This document shows positions 8,901 through 18,063 of a stretch of DNA of 64,000 nt, one piece after another. The notes beneath the pieces are model-generated. The model was not told where the DNA came from. It saw nothing but the letters and a program-made list of their open reading frames with translations, and made no database searches. Position numbers and translations under genes: made by a program. The stretch's first letter is position 1. Each line of letters begins with the position of its first letter. This stretch comes from Geodermatophilus sp. TF02-6 (lineage in GTDB: Bacteria; Actinomycetota; Actinomycetes; Mycobacteriales; Geodermatophilaceae), in assembly GCF_003319115.1 (NCBI RefSeq), contig NZ_QOHF01000006.1:124001-188000 (forward strand). The letters are read 5' to 3'.

Positions 8901-9410
8901 ATGGACATCACCGAAGTCATCCTCGAGCAGCACCACGAGCAGCGGCGCATGTTCGCGCTGCTCGACGAGATGCCCCGGAACGACACCGAGGCGCTGGGCG
9001 CGGTCTGGGACCGGCTCGCGGTGCTGCTCGAGGTGCACGCCGAGGCCGAGGAGCGGTTCTTCTACCCGCGGGTGCTCCAGCTCGGCAAGGGCAACCCGGA
9101 GGGCGACGTCGACGACGAGGTCGAGGACGCCATCAAGGACCACAACGACATCCGCGACGGGGTGCGGAAGACCCGCGACCACGAGGTCGGCAGCGACGGC
9201 TGGTGGACGGCGGTCTGGGAGGCCCGCAAGGCCAACGACGACCACATGGCGGAGGAGGAGCGGGAGGACCTGCTGGACTTCCGGCACCACGCCGACCTGC
9301 AGACCCGGCACGACATCGCGGTCCAGTTCCTCACCTTCGAGTCCAAGCACTACGCGGGCATCCCGATCCGGGACAAGGACCCCCAGCAGTACATCTCCGA
9401 GAACTCCTGA
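8901..9410 (+). CDS. Hemerythrin (HHE-domain) protein
   Basis: 169 residues from ATG 8901 with GAGGAGGG upstream. It is helical with the metal-ligand pattern of HHE proteins: EQHHEQRRMF in helix 1, VHAEAEERFFYP in helix 2, KDHNDIRDGV in helix 3 and DHMAEEEREDLLDF in helix 4. Such proteins bind a di-iron centre and sense or carry oxygen or nitric oxide, or take part in iron and redox stress responses. The C-terminal 30 residues fall outside the bundle. It is the first ordinary chromosomal gene after the island. Confidence 0.88.
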   Translation: MDITEVILEQHHEQRRMFALLDEMPRNDTEALGAVWDRLAVLLEVHAEAEERFFYPRVLQLGKGNPEGDVDDEVEDAIKDHNDIRDGVRKTRDHEVGSDGWWTAVWEARKANDDHMAEEEREDLLDFRHHADLQTRHDIAVQFLTFESKHYAGIPIRDKDPQQYISENS

Positions 9411-9492
9411 CCGCGACGACGGCGCCGCGTGCGACCGCTCCCCGGCTCGCCGACGCCGCCGAGATGTCGGTGGGCTGGGCCAAGGTGGCCGC

Positions 9493-10380
9493 ATGCCAGC
9501 CGACCTGTCCGCAGCCGCCGACTTCACGGCCACCCACGCCCGCCTGCTCGACCGCCGCCGCTTCGACCTGCTGTTCGGTGCAGGCACTGCGGCCGCCGTC
9601 CTGGCCGCCGTCGAGGCGTACCGCAACCCCGACGGCGGCTACGGCTGGGGGTTGGAACCCGACCTGCGCTCGCGCACCAGCCAGCCCGGCGGGGCGCTGC
9701 ACGCCCTCGAGGTCTTCGCCGACACCGCCGCGGTGACCACCTCCCGGGCCGGCGAGCTGTGCGACTGGCTCGACGCGGCGACCCTGCCGGACGGCGGCCT
9801 GCCGTTCGCCCTCCCGGTTCCCGACCCCGCCGGTTGCGCCCCCTTCTGGGCCTCGGCCGACCCCACCGCGTCGAGCCTGCAGATCACCGCGGCCGTGGCC
9901 GCCGTCGCCCACCGGGTGGCCGAGCACGACCCCGCCGTCGCCGACCACCCGTGGCTGGCCCGCGCCACCGCCTTCTGCCTGGCCGCCGTCCGCGACCTCG
10001 GCGAAGATCCGCACGCCCTCGAGCTCGCCTTCGCGGTGCGGCTCCTCGACGCGGCCTGCGCCACCCGCCCCGAGGTACCGGAACTGCTCGACCGGCTCCG
10101 GGTCCACGTCCCCGCCGACGGCCTGGTGCACGTCGCCGGCGGGGCCGACGAGGAGTACGTGCGCCCGCTGGACTTCGCGCCCAGCCCGGGCTCCCCCGCT
10201 CGGGAGCTGTTCGCGCCGGACGTCGTCGACCGGGAGCTGGAGCGGCTGGCCGCCCAGCAGCAGGACGACGGCGGGTGGCCGGTCGACTTCGTCAGCTACT
10301 CCCCCGCCGCGGCGCTGGAGTGGCGGGGGAGGCGCACCGTCGAGGCACTGGGGATCCTGCGGGACAACGGCCTCCTGTGA
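9493..10380 (+). CDS. Alpha/alpha-toroid (prenyltransferase/cyclase-like) protein
   Basis: 295 residues from ATG 9493. The NPDGGYGWGLEPDLR motif, the repeated LPDGGLPF-type turns and DDGGWPVDF resemble the QW-like repeats of the squalene-cyclase and prenyltransferase toroid fold. No catalytic DXDD motif was found, so the enzymatic role is unknown. Actinobacteria carry many such soluble single-domain toroid proteins of unknown function. A broken 3' copy lies at 393-494. The gene is convergent with the desaturase, with a perfect hairpin between. Confidence 0.7.
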   Translation: MPADLSAAADFTATHARLLDRRRFDLLFGAGTAAAVLAAVEAYRNPDGGYGWGLEPDLRSRTSQPGGALHALEVFADTAAVTTSRAGELCDWLDAATLPDGGLPFALPVPDPAGCAPFWASADPTASSLQITAAVAAVAHRVAEHDPAVADHPWLARATAFCLAAVRDLGEDPHALELAFAVRLLDAACATRPEVPELLDRLRVHVPADGLVHVAGGADEEYVRPLDFAPSPGSPARELFAPDVVDRELERLAAQQQDDGGWPVDFVSYSPAAALEWRGRRTVEALGILRDNGLL

Positions 10381-10386
10381 ACGGCA

Positions 10387-10415
10387 GAGGCCGGGACGGG
10401 GTCCGTCCCGGCCTC
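10387..10415. terminator. Bidirectional hairpin terminator
   Basis: GAGGCCGGGACGG and its perfect complement form a 13-bp stem with a 3-base loop, 6 bp after the toroid gene stop and 22 bp before the desaturase stop. There is no U-tract, as is usual in high-GC actinobacteria. Confidence 0.75.
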
Positions 10416-10437
10416 GGCCGTGTGCGGCGCCCGCCTC

Positions 10438-11640
10438 TCAGGCGGCGGCCATCTCCTTGAGCAGCCGGCGGCGCACCTTCGGCTTGCCGGTCGTGACCCG
10501 GTAGAGCGTGACCAGCTGGGATGGCAGGTTGCGGCGGTTGGTCTTCTCCAGCCAGCCGTTCGGCAGCGACAGCCGGATGATCTTGTGCCAGGCGGAGGCG
10601 ACCTGCTTCGGCAGCGGCGCGGTGTGGTAATTCAGCCCGTACCGGTCGAACAGGTCGCGGATCTTCGGCGCGATCTGCGCGTACCGATTGCTCGGCAGGT
10701 CGGGGAACAGGTGGTGCTCGATCTGGTGCGACAGGTTCCCGGTCATGACGTGCATGGCCGCAGAGCCGGAGATGTTCGCCGAGCCCAGCATCTGGCGCAG
10801 GTACCACTCGCCGCGGGTCTCGCCGTCGATCGACTTCTTCTCGAAGGTCTCGACGCCCTCGGGGAAGTGCCCGCAGAGGATCACCGAGTTCGACCACAGG
10901 TTGCGCACCAGGTTGGCGACGAAGTTGGCCGCCAGGGTGGAGAGGAAGTTCGGCCCCGACAGCAGCGGGTGGACCAGGTAGTCCTTGCGCACCTGGCGAC
11001 CGATCTTGCGCAGCACGGCCCTGGCGTCGGCCCGGAACTGCGGGTTGGACCGCCGCTCCTTGGTGGCCAGGTTGCCGGCGAGCTCGAGGTCGTAGGCGGC
11101 GATGCCGTACTCGAAGAAGCAGGCGTTGACGAAGCTCCACAGCGGCTGCCCGAGGTGCCACGGCTGCCACGGCTGGTCCTCGTCGACGCGCATGATGCCG
11201 TAGCCGAGGTCGTTGTCCTTGCCGACGACGTTCGTGTACGTGTGGTGCAGCTCGTTGTGCGAGTGCTTCCACTGCTCGGCCGGGCTGGCCATGTCCCACT
11301 CCCACGTCGTGGAGTGGATCTTCGGGTCGCGCATCCAGTCCCACTGGCCGTGCAGGATGTTGTGCCCGATCTCCATGTTCTCGAGGATCTTGGCGACCGA
11401 GAGGCCGATCGTCCCGAGGACCCAGGCGGGCGGGAAGCCGGAGGCGAGCAGGACGGCGCGGCTACCGAGCTCGATCTTGCGGTGGACGTCGATGACGCGG
11501 CGGATGTAGCGCGCGTCGGCCTCGCCCCGGGTGTCGATGACGCCCTGGCGGATCTCGTCGAGCTCCTTGCCGATGAGCTCGACGTCCTCGGGGGCGAGGT
11601 GTTCGATCGGGTTGACGTCCTTCTTCTGCAGCACGGTCAC
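10438..11640 (-). CDS. Membrane fatty-acid (acyl-CoA) desaturase
   Basis: 400 residues. The three histidine boxes of membrane desaturases are present: GHNILHGQWDW, HNELHHTYTN and QIEHHLFPDLPS. They bind the di-iron site that introduces a double bond into acyl chains. Hydrophobic stretches (about residues 60-80, and near 225-260) fit a membrane enzyme. The gene follows the ferredoxin reductase on the same strand by 44 bp, the same order as the Rv3230c-DesA3 pair of mycobacteria, where the reductase feeds electrons to a stearoyl-CoA delta-9 desaturase. By analogy this one would make monounsaturated fatty acids. Confidence 0.9.
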   Translation of the reverse strand: MTVLQKKDVNPIEHLAPEDVELIGKELDEIRQGVIDTRGEADARYIRRVIDVHRKIELGSRAVLLASGFPPAWVLGTIGLSVAKILENMEIGHNILHGQWDWMRDPKIHSTTWEWDMASPAEQWKHSHNELHHTYTNVVGKDNDLGYGIMRVDEDQPWQPWHLGQPLWSFVNACFFEYGIAAYDLELAGNLATKERRSNPQFRADARAVLRKIGRQVRKDYLVHPLLSGPNFLSTLAANFVANLVRNLWSNSVILCGHFPEGVETFEKKSIDGETRGEWYLRQMLGSANISGSAAMHVMTGNLSHQIEHHLFPDLPSNRYAQIAPKIRDLFDRYGLNYHTAPLPKQVASAWHKIIRLSLPNGWLEKTNRRNLPSQLVTLYRVTTGKPKVRRRLLKEMAAA

Positions 11641-11684
11641 GCGGGCAGGCTCCTCGGGTCTCGGGATCGGGCTCGGTCGTCGGG

Positions 11685-12797
11685 TCAGTGGTCGATGGAG
11701 CAGGCGCCGGCGGCGGCGCTGATGCAGGTCTGCACGAGGACGCCGTCCCCCGGGACGGCGGTGGTGACCTCGCCGGTGCGCAGGTCGCGCACCGCGCCCT
11801 CGCGCAGGGGGAGCACGCAGCCGTAGCAGATGCCCATCCGGCAGCCGCTGGGCACGAGGACGCCGGCGGACTCGGCGGCGTCGAGGATCGGGGTCGCGCC
11901 GTCGGCCTCGAGCGTGGTGCCGGTCCCGGTGAAGGTGACCGTGCCGCCCTCGCCGGCCACCACCACGGTGGGGCGGAACCGCTCGGTGAACAGCCGGTCG
12001 GCGATGCCGGCCGCGGCCCAGTGCTCCTCCAGCGCCTCGAGCAGACCGACCGGGCCGCAGGCCCAGGTGGCGCGCTCGGCGAGGTCGGGGACGAGCGCGG
12101 CCAGGCCGGCCGGGTCGAGCAGCCCGGCGGTGTCGGTGTGCTGCTCCACCAGCCGGATCCGGCCGTCAGCGGCCAGTACCCGCAGCTCGGAGCCGAAGAC
12201 GACGTCGTCCGCCGTCGGGGCCGAGTGGACGACGACCGTGTCGGCCCGGCTGTCGGACAGCTCCGGGTAGTTGCGCAGGATGCCCATGACGGGGGTGATG
12301 CCGGACCCGGCGGTGACGAACAGCGCCTTGGCCGGCAGCGGGCTGGGGAGGACGAACTCGCCGGCGGCCTGGTCGAGGTGGACCAGCGTGCCCGGCGTCG
12401 TCCGGTGCACCAGGTGGTTGCTGACTTTCCCGCCGGGGATGGCCTTGACCGTGATGCTGATGCAGCCGTCGGGACGGTCCAGCTGCGAGGTGAGCGAGTA
12501 GGCCCGCCACATGCGCACGCCGTCGACGTCGACGCCGATGCGCACCCACTGGCCGGGCACGTGGCGCTGCCAGTCGGCGCCGGGCCGGATGACCAGCGTG
12601 GCGGCGTCCCGCGTCTCCGGCTGCACCGCGACGATGCGCCCGCGCAGGTCGGCCCCGGCCCGCAGCGGGCTGACCATGTCGAGGTAGTCGGCGGGCAGCA
12701 GCGGGGTGGTGACGAGCTCGGCGAGGCGCCACGCCCGGTCGCGGAGCGCGGAGAGGGCCGGCCGAACCGGGGAAGGGCGCGGGACGGTCGCGGTCAT
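11685..12797 (-). CDS. Ferredoxin reductase with C-terminal 2Fe-2S domain (desaturase electron donor)
   Basis: 370 residues from ATG 12797 with GAGGAC upstream. The order is an FAD-binding domain with RAYSLTS, an NAD(P)-binding domain with GSGITPVMG, and a plant-type 2Fe-2S domain at the C-terminus with CRMGICYGC and a fourth Cys in LVQTCIS. It should pass electrons from NAD(P)H through FAD and the iron-sulfur cluster to the adjacent desaturase. The two genes form an operon, divergent from the PucR-type regulator. Confidence 0.9.
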   Translation of the reverse strand: MTATVPRPSPVRPALSALRDRAWRLAELVTTPLLPADYLDMVSPLRAGADLRGRIVAVQPETRDAATLVIRPGADWQRHVPGQWVRIGVDVDGVRMWRAYSLTSQLDRPDGCISITVKAIPGGKVSNHLVHRTTPGTLVHLDQAAGEFVLPSPLPAKALFVTAGSGITPVMGILRNYPELSDSRADTVVVHSAPTADDVVFGSELRVLAADGRIRLVEQHTDTAGLLDPAGLAALVPDLAERATWACGPVGLLEALEEHWAAAGIADRLFTERFRPTVVVAGEGGTVTFTGTGTTLEADGATPILDAAESAGVLVPSGCRMGICYGCVLPLREGAVRDLRTGEVTTAVPGDGVLVQTCISAAAGACSIDH

Positions 12798-12889
12798 GTC
12801 CTCGATGTTTCCCGGCGTCACGCGCAACCACCTGTGCTCAGGACGTGAACGTGAGTCCGGATACTGTCCCCTGCGAACAAGGAGGGGTG

Positions 12890-14077
12890 ATGGCACCGGA
12901 GCAGGAGATGTTTCCGGCCGAGGTCGCGGCGGCCATGCGGGCCGAGCTGCCGGCGGTCGCCGAGCAGACCGTGGCGGCGATCGTGGTCGCGGTGCCCAGC
13001 TACACCGAGGCGTTCCGCGGTCCGATGGGCCGCAAGATCGAGAACGCCGTCCAGCTGGCCCTCGGCGGCTTCCTCGAGCTGGCGACCGCCAGCGGCGGGG
13101 CCGACGCCAGCCGGCCGGTCGGACCGGCCATCGAGGGCGCCTACTCCCTCGGCCGCGGGGAGGCGCGCAGCGGGCGGTCGATGGACGCGCTGCTGGCCGC
13201 CTACCGGGTGGGGGCGCGGGTGGCGTGGCGGCACCTGAGCGAGACCGCGGTGCGGGCCGGCATGCCCGCCGACTCGCTGGCCCGCTTCGCCGAGCTGGTC
13301 TTCGCCTACATCGACCAGCTGTCGGCCTCCAGCGTGGCCGGTCACGCCGACCACCTGGCCACCAGCGGGCGGGTGCGGCGGGAGCACCTGGAGCGGCTGG
13401 CCCACCTGCTGCTCACCGGAGGGTCGCCCTACGACCTGGTCGCCGCCGCCGAGCGGGCCGACTGGGCACCGCCGCGGACCCTCACCGCGGTGCTCCTACC
13501 CGAGGCCCGCGCCCGCGGTGCGCTCGCCGTGCTCGACGCCCGCACCCTGACGGCTGGCGAGGACCTGCCGGGCGCCGAGCCGACCACCGAGCGGGCGGTG
13601 CTGCTGGTCCCCGACGCGGAGGGGTTCGCCCGCGCGGCGCTGCTCAAGGCGCTGTCCGGGCGGGAGGCCGTCGTCGGGCCGCCGCGGCCGTGGCAGGAGG
13701 CACGCTCGTCGTACTCGCGGGCGCTGCGGGCGCTGCAGCTGGGCCTGCGGCCGGAGTGCGAGGCCGCCGTCGACACCGAGCAGCGGCTGGCCGACCTGGT
13801 GCTGCGGGCCGACGGCGACGCGCTGACCGATCTGCGCGCGCAGGTGCTCGCCCCCCTCGACGGGCTGGGTCCCGGGCCGCGGGAGAAGCTGGTGGAGACG
13901 CTGCGTGCGTGGCTGCTGCACCACGGCCGGCGGGAGAGGGTCGCCGCGGAGCTGTTCGTGCACCCGCAGACGGTGCGCTACCGGATGGGCCAGCTGCGCG
14001 ACCTCTACGGCAAGCGGCTGGAGGACCCGCAGTACGTGCTGGAGCTCACCCTCGCGCTGGGCGCCCGGGAGCCCTGA
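12890..14077 (+). CDS. PucR/CdaR-type transcriptional regulator
   Basis: 395 residues from ATG 12890, with AGGAGGGG immediately upstream; an upstream GTG in frame lacks a good site. The N-terminal half is helical (RsbT-co-antagonist-like, about 1-160). The C-terminus has the PucR helix-turn-helix: LLHHGRRERVAAELFVHPQT followed by VRYRMGQLRDLYG. It is divergent from the reductase-desaturase operon with 92 bp between starts, so control of membrane lipid desaturation is a reasonable inference, not shown. Confidence 0.85.
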   Translation: MAPEQEMFPAEVAAAMRAELPAVAEQTVAAIVVAVPSYTEAFRGPMGRKIENAVQLALGGFLELATASGGADASRPVGPAIEGAYSLGRGEARSGRSMDALLAAYRVGARVAWRHLSETAVRAGMPADSLARFAELVFAYIDQLSASSVAGHADHLATSGRVRREHLERLAHLLLTGGSPYDLVAAAERADWAPPRTLTAVLLPEARARGALAVLDARTLTAGEDLPGAEPTTERAVLLVPDAEGFARAALLKALSGREAVVGPPRPWQEARSSYSRALRALQLGLRPECEAAVDTEQRLADLVLRADGDALTDLRAQVLAPLDGLGPGPREKLVETLRAWLLHHGRRERVAAELFVHPQTVRYRMGQLRDLYGKRLEDPQYVLELTLALGAREP

Positions 14078-14110
14078 GCGCCATCGCCGGGGGGGCCGAC
14101 CGATCCGACC

Positions 14111-14199
14111 GAGACGATCGAGACGATCGAGACGATCATGGAGTTGTTGTCGATGACACGCGTCGACACGCCGAGCAGGCCGACGACAACCCCATGATC
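14111..14199. repeat. Interspersed palindrome family A, copy 1, preceded by a 9-bp tandem repeat
   Basis: Three tandem GAGACGATC units (14111-14137) run into the palindrome 14134-14199. Its arms are GATCATGGAGTTGTTGTCG and its near complement (17 of 19), around a centre containing GACACGCCG. It lies between the convergent ends of the PucR gene and the methyltransferase. Other family members are at 20898, 28800 and 41378. It probably acts at least as a bidirectional terminator. Confidence 0.75.
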
Positions 14200-14223
14200 A
14201 ACGTCGGGGGAGGGGGTCCTCAC

Positions 14224-14829
14224 TCAGGCGGGGCGCAGGACCGCGACGAGGAAGTCCGACTCCGGGGTGAACGGCCGCAGGTCCCAGGTGGACAGCAGCA
14301 GGTCCGGCTCCCAGCCGGCAGCGCGGGCGTCGTCCAGGAACTCGTCGAAGGCGTACCCGCGGCCGGCGCCGAAGCCGATGGCCGCCCGCCCGTCGGCGGC
14401 CACGTGCGGGTGCAGCCGCCGCAGGACCAGGGCACGGGTCGACGGCGCCAAGAAGGTCATCACGTTGCCCGCGCAGACGATGGCGTCGAACGGGTCCGGG
14501 ATCCCCAGCGCGGGCAGGTCGAGCTCGGCCAGGTCGCCGACGAGCCACCGGGGGCCGGGGTGGTCCTGCTCGGCCGCGGCGACGAGCACCGGGTCGACGT
14601 CCACCCCGACGACGTCGTGCCCCGCCCGGGCCAGCCAGCCGCCCACCCGGCCCGGGCCGCAGCCGGCGTCGAGCACCCGCGCGCCGCGGGGCAGCATCGC
14701 GTCGACCAGGCGCGCCTCGCCGGCCAGGTCGAACCCCCGGGCGGCGAGGTCCCGGAACCGCTGGACGTAGGCCGTCGAGTGGCCCGGGTCCCGCTGGGTC
14801 ATCCGCACCCACGCGCTCTGCTCGACCAT
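14224..14829 (-). CDS. Class I SAM-dependent methyltransferase
   Basis: 201 residues from ATG 14829; there is no strong ribosome binding site, and a later ATG ten codons in is possible. Motif I VLDAGCGPGRVG and the following acidic VGVDVDPVLV are the SAM-binding loop, and DAIVCAGNVMTFL is motif IV. The substrate cannot be told from the sequence. The gene stands alone, convergent with the PucR gene. Confidence 0.82.
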   Translation of the reverse strand: MVEQSAWVRMTQRDPGHSTAYVQRFRDLAARGFDLAGEARLVDAMLPRGARVLDAGCGPGRVGGWLARAGHDVVGVDVDPVLVAAAEQDHPGPRWLVGDLAELDLPALGIPDPFDAIVCAGNVMTFLAPSTRALVLRRLHPHVAADGRAAIGFGAGRGYAFDEFLDDARAAGWEPDLLLSTWDLRPFTPESDFLVAVLRPA

Positions 14830-14962
14830 GCGCCCATGATCGCTGACCGGCGCGGATCTGCGAGGGAACCGGCATCCGGCGCCCAGCCCGGCCACAGGCT
14901 CGCGGCCCAGGGTCGGGGACCGAGCGGCCCCCCGGAGGTCGCCGCGACGCCAGGAGGCCACC

Positions 14963-15220
14963 GTGCAGACCACCCCGACCGGACGTCGGACCCGCCGTCA
15001 GCTGCGGGCACGCCCGCTTCCTCCCGACCTGGACGCCGACCTCGCCGTCCGGGTGGCCACGGCCGCCCTCGCCGAGCACCCCGGCGCCGTCGTCGACCGC
15101 GTCGAGGCCGACTCCGCCGACCTGTTCGCCGTTCACCTGGTGACCTGCTACGGCGACCGGGTGGTCGTCCAGGTCGACGGCGACCTCACCGTCCTGGGGT
15201 GGCTGGCGCTGGCCCGCTGA
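14963..15220 (+). CDS. Conserved small hypothetical protein
   Basis: 85 residues from GTG 14963, with AGGAGG at good spacing. A basic N-terminus (TGRRTRRQLRARPLPP) precedes a compact alpha/beta stretch (VATAALAEHPGAVVDRVEAD, then VQVDGDLTVLGW). No family was recognised. Its last 35 bp overlap the end of dinB on the other strand, an unusual convergent overlap. Confidence 0.6.
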   Translation: MQTTPTGRRTRRQLRARPLPPDLDADLAVRVATAALAEHPGAVVDRVEADSADLFAVHLVTCYGDRVVVQVDGDLTVLGWLALAR

Positions 15221-16562
15221 CCCGCCACTCCGGCGGCCCGGCCGGGTGCAGGGCCGGGTCGCCGGAGGCCAGGGTGCGGACCGGCCCGGGTGGGGTCAGC
15301 GGGCCCTCGAAGCGCACCGTGACCCGCCCCAGGCCGCGGCCCCACACCCAGCCGGGGCCGAGCTCGTCGTGCCGGACGTCCTGCCCCGGCCACCACCGCG
15401 CCTCCGCCTGCGGCTCCGCCAGCTCCTCCGGCAGCTCCGGGGACACCGGGACGTCGACCACCGGCTCGTCGTCGGCGGCGAACAGGTCGCCCTGGGTGTA
15501 GGGCGACAGCCCGGAGACGCCGACGCCGAGCAGCCGCAGCCCGCCCCCGGTGCCCGCCTCGGCGAGCAGCCGCCGGGAGACCGCGGCGACGACCCGGGGG
15601 TCGTCGGTGGGCTGCGGCAGGGTCTGCGAGCGGGTGATCGTGGTGAAGTCGTAGCGGCGCATCTTGACCGTCACCGTCCGCCCGGACAGCGCCGCGGCGC
15701 GCAGCCGGCCGGCCACCCGCCCGGCCATGGAGTCGATCTCCCGGCCGAGGACGGCGAGGTCGGTGAGGTCGCGCGCGAAGGTCTCCTCCTGCGAGATGGA
15801 CTTCGCCTCCCGCTCGGCGACCACCGGCCGGTCGTCCTCGGCGCGGGCCAGCGCGTACAGGCCGGCCCCGTGCGCCCGCCCGACCAGCGCCACCAGGTCG
15901 GGCAGCGACTTGGCGGCCAGGTCGGCGACCGTCGTCACCCCGACCTGGCGCAGCCGCTCGGCGGTCGCCGGCCCCACGCCGCCCAGCCGGGTCACCGGCA
16001 GCGGGTGCAGCACGTCCAGCTCGCTGCCCGGGGGGACGACGACCAGCCCGTCGGGCTTGTCCAGGTCGGAGGCGATCTTCGCCATGAGCTTCGAGCTGCC
16101 GACGCCGACCGATCCGGTCACCCCGCCGGTCGCTCCGGCGATCCGCACCTTCAGCGCGCGGGCCAGCGCCGTGACGCCGTCCACCGACAGATCGGAGCCG
16201 GGACCGGAGGGGAGGTCGACGGCCGCCAGGTCGACGTAGGCCTCGTCGATCGACACCGGCTCGACCAGCGGGGACAGCTCGCGCAGCAGCCCCATGACCA
16301 CGTCGGAGGTGCGCCGGTAGGCGGCGAACCGGCCGCCGAGGAACGCCGTCCCCGGCGGGCAGCGCCGCCGCGCCTCCGCGGTGGACATCGCCGACCGCGC
16401 TCCGTGGGCCCGCGCCTCGTAGGACGCCGTGGCCACCACGCCGCGCCCGCCCACGCCGCCGACGACCACCGGCCGCCCGCGCAGCGACGGCTTGTCCCGC
16501 TGTTCGACCGCGGCGAAGAAGGCGTCGAGGTCCAGGTGCAGGATGCTCGCCTCCCGCCGCAC
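15186..16562 (-). CDS. dinB: DNA polymerase IV (Y-family translesion polymerase)
   Basis: 458 residues from GTG 16562, chosen for the GGAGGGG upstream; the frame stays open further upstream with poor coding character. Y-family motifs are HLDLDAFFAAVEQRD (metal Asp), SYEARAHGARSAM, SIDEAYVDLA (catalytic Asp-Glu) and SVGVGSSKLMAKIASDLDKP. The helix-hairpin-helix thumb is RLGGVGPATAERL. It is longer than the roughly 350-residue E. coli enzyme by a C-terminal extension of about 100 residues with a Trp-rich WWPGQDVRH segment. It copies damaged DNA with low fidelity. No beta-clamp motif was assigned. Confidence 0.93.
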   Translation of the reverse strand: MRREASILHLDLDAFFAAVEQRDKPSLRGRPVVVGGVGGRGVVATASYEARAHGARSAMSTAEARRRCPPGTAFLGGRFAAYRRTSDVVMGLLRELSPLVEPVSIDEAYVDLAAVDLPSGPGSDLSVDGVTALARALKVRIAGATGGVTGSVGVGSSKLMAKIASDLDKPDGLVVVPPGSELDVLHPLPVTRLGGVGPATAERLRQVGVTTVADLAAKSLPDLVALVGRAHGAGLYALARAEDDRPVVAEREAKSISQEETFARDLTDLAVLGREIDSMAGRVAGRLRAAALSGRTVTVKMRRYDFTTITRSQTLPQPTDDPRVVAAVSRRLLAEAGTGGGLRLLGVGVSGLSPYTQGDLFAADDEPVVDVPVSPELPEELAEPQAEARWWPGQDVRHDELGPGWVWGRGLGRVTVRFEGPLTPPGPVRTLASGDPALHPAGPPEWRVSGPAPATPGR

Positions 16563-16762
16563 GCCCACCCCTCCGCTCGACCCGCCGCCGTCCCCATTCT
16601 GCGGCCGGGGTCCGACGGGGCCGGGGCGACGCTCGGAGACCGCGGACACGGGTGCGGGACGACGCGCCGGGACGGCGGCCGGCCGTCGACGAGGCGATTG
16701 ACGCCTCCCCGATCGGGCCCGGACCATCGGGAGCCCCTGCTCCCCAGCCTGAGGAGGAGACC

Positions 16763-17848
16763 ATGGCCGGCACCGTTCTCGTCGCCGGGGCCAGCGGGCT
16801 GGTGGGCGCCGCGTGCGTCGACCGCTTCCTCGCCGACGGCTGGGACGTCGTCGCGGTGTCCCGCCGCCGGCCCGAGGTGGACAGCGACCGGCCGTTCGAG
16901 CACCTCGCGGTCGACCTGCGGGACGAGGCGGCGACCCGGACGGCGGTCGCGGGGCTGGCCGGCGTCACGCACCTGGTCTACGCCGCCGTGTACGAGAAGC
17001 CCGGGCTCATCCCGGGCTGGACCGAGCAGGACCAGATGGACACCAACCTGGCGATGCTGCGCAACCTGCTCGAGCCGCTGACCGGGGTGGCCGCCCTGCG
17101 GCACGTGACCCTGCTGCAGGGCACCAAGGCCTACGGCATCCACCTGCACCCGATGCGGGTGCCGGCGCGCGAGCGCCAGCCGCGCGACGAGCACGCCAAC
17201 TTCTACTGGCTGCAGGAGGACCACCTCACCGACGAAGCGGCCGGCCGCTTCGACTGGACGATCATGCGCCCGCAGCTGGTCGTCGGGCCGAACACCGGCG
17301 TGGTGATGAACCTGCCGCCGGTGATCGGCGCCTTCGCCGCGATCTGCCGGGCCGAGGGCCGGCCGTTCGGCTTCCCCGGCGGGGTGCCCTACGTCTGGGA
17401 GGCCGTCGACACCCGGCTGGTGGCCGACGCCATCCGCTGGGCGGCCGAGGCGCCGGCGGCCGCCGGGCGGCACTTCAACCTGACCAACGGCGAGGTCTTC
17501 GAGTGGCGCGACCTGTGGCCGGCCCTGGCCGACGCGCTCGGCGTGCCCGCCGGGCCGGACGAGCCGCTCTCCCTGGCCGAGTTCCTCCCCGCGAAGGCCG
17601 ACGTCTGGGACGGGGTCGTCGCCGAGCACGGCCTGCGCCCGATCGCCATGGCCGACCTGCTGGGCGAGTCGCACCACTACGCGGACTTCTGCTTCGCGTA
17701 CGGCGCGACGCAGCCCCCGCCGCCCGCCTTCGTCAGCACGGTGGAGATCAAGCAGGCCGGCTTCTGCGGGGTGATGGACACCGAGGAGAGCTTCGTGCAC
17801 TGGATCCGGGTGCTGCAGGACCGCCGCGTGCTCCCGCCCGCCCGCTGA
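16763..17848 (+). CDS. PRISE-type short-chain reductase (progesterone 5-beta-reductase/iridoid synthase-like)
   Basis: 361 residues from ATG 16763 after GAGGAGGAG. An N-terminal Rossmann motif VAGASGLVG binds NAD(P)H. The PRISE-family signatures are visible: QGTKAYGIH (catalytic Lys) and NFYWLQEDHL (catalytic Tyr), spaced as in plant 5-beta-reductases and their bacterial relatives, which reduce enone double bonds. The length matches the family (about 350-390). It is monocistronic, and the natural substrate is unknown. A generic epimerase label would miss these motifs. Confidence 0.82.
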   Translation: MAGTVLVAGASGLVGAACVDRFLADGWDVVAVSRRRPEVDSDRPFEHLAVDLRDEAATRTAVAGLAGVTHLVYAAVYEKPGLIPGWTEQDQMDTNLAMLRNLLEPLTGVAALRHVTLLQGTKAYGIHLHPMRVPARERQPRDEHANFYWLQEDHLTDEAAGRFDWTIMRPQLVVGPNTGVVMNLPPVIGAFAAICRAEGRPFGFPGGVPYVWEAVDTRLVADAIRWAAEAPAAAGRHFNLTNGEVFEWRDLWPALADALGVPAGPDEPLSLAEFLPAKADVWDGVVAEHGLRPIAMADLLGESHHYADFCFAYGATQPPPPAFVSTVEIKQAGFCGVMDTEESFVHWIRVLQDRRVLPPAR

Positions 17849-18063
17849 CCGCTGCCCGGCCGCGTCAGCCCGCCGGCAGGCGCCGCCACCCGCCGGTGAT
17901 CGGCGCGGAGTGCGCTGCGCCGACCGGCGACGGTCCCCGGACCGGTTCCTGCCCACCCGGCCGACCGGCCGTCCTCCGTACGGGTGAGAGCGGGCGCCTC
18001 GTCGCTTGATCACCACCGCCCCTCCTGCGAGCGTCGGCGCGCACACCGACGGGGAGGAACTGC

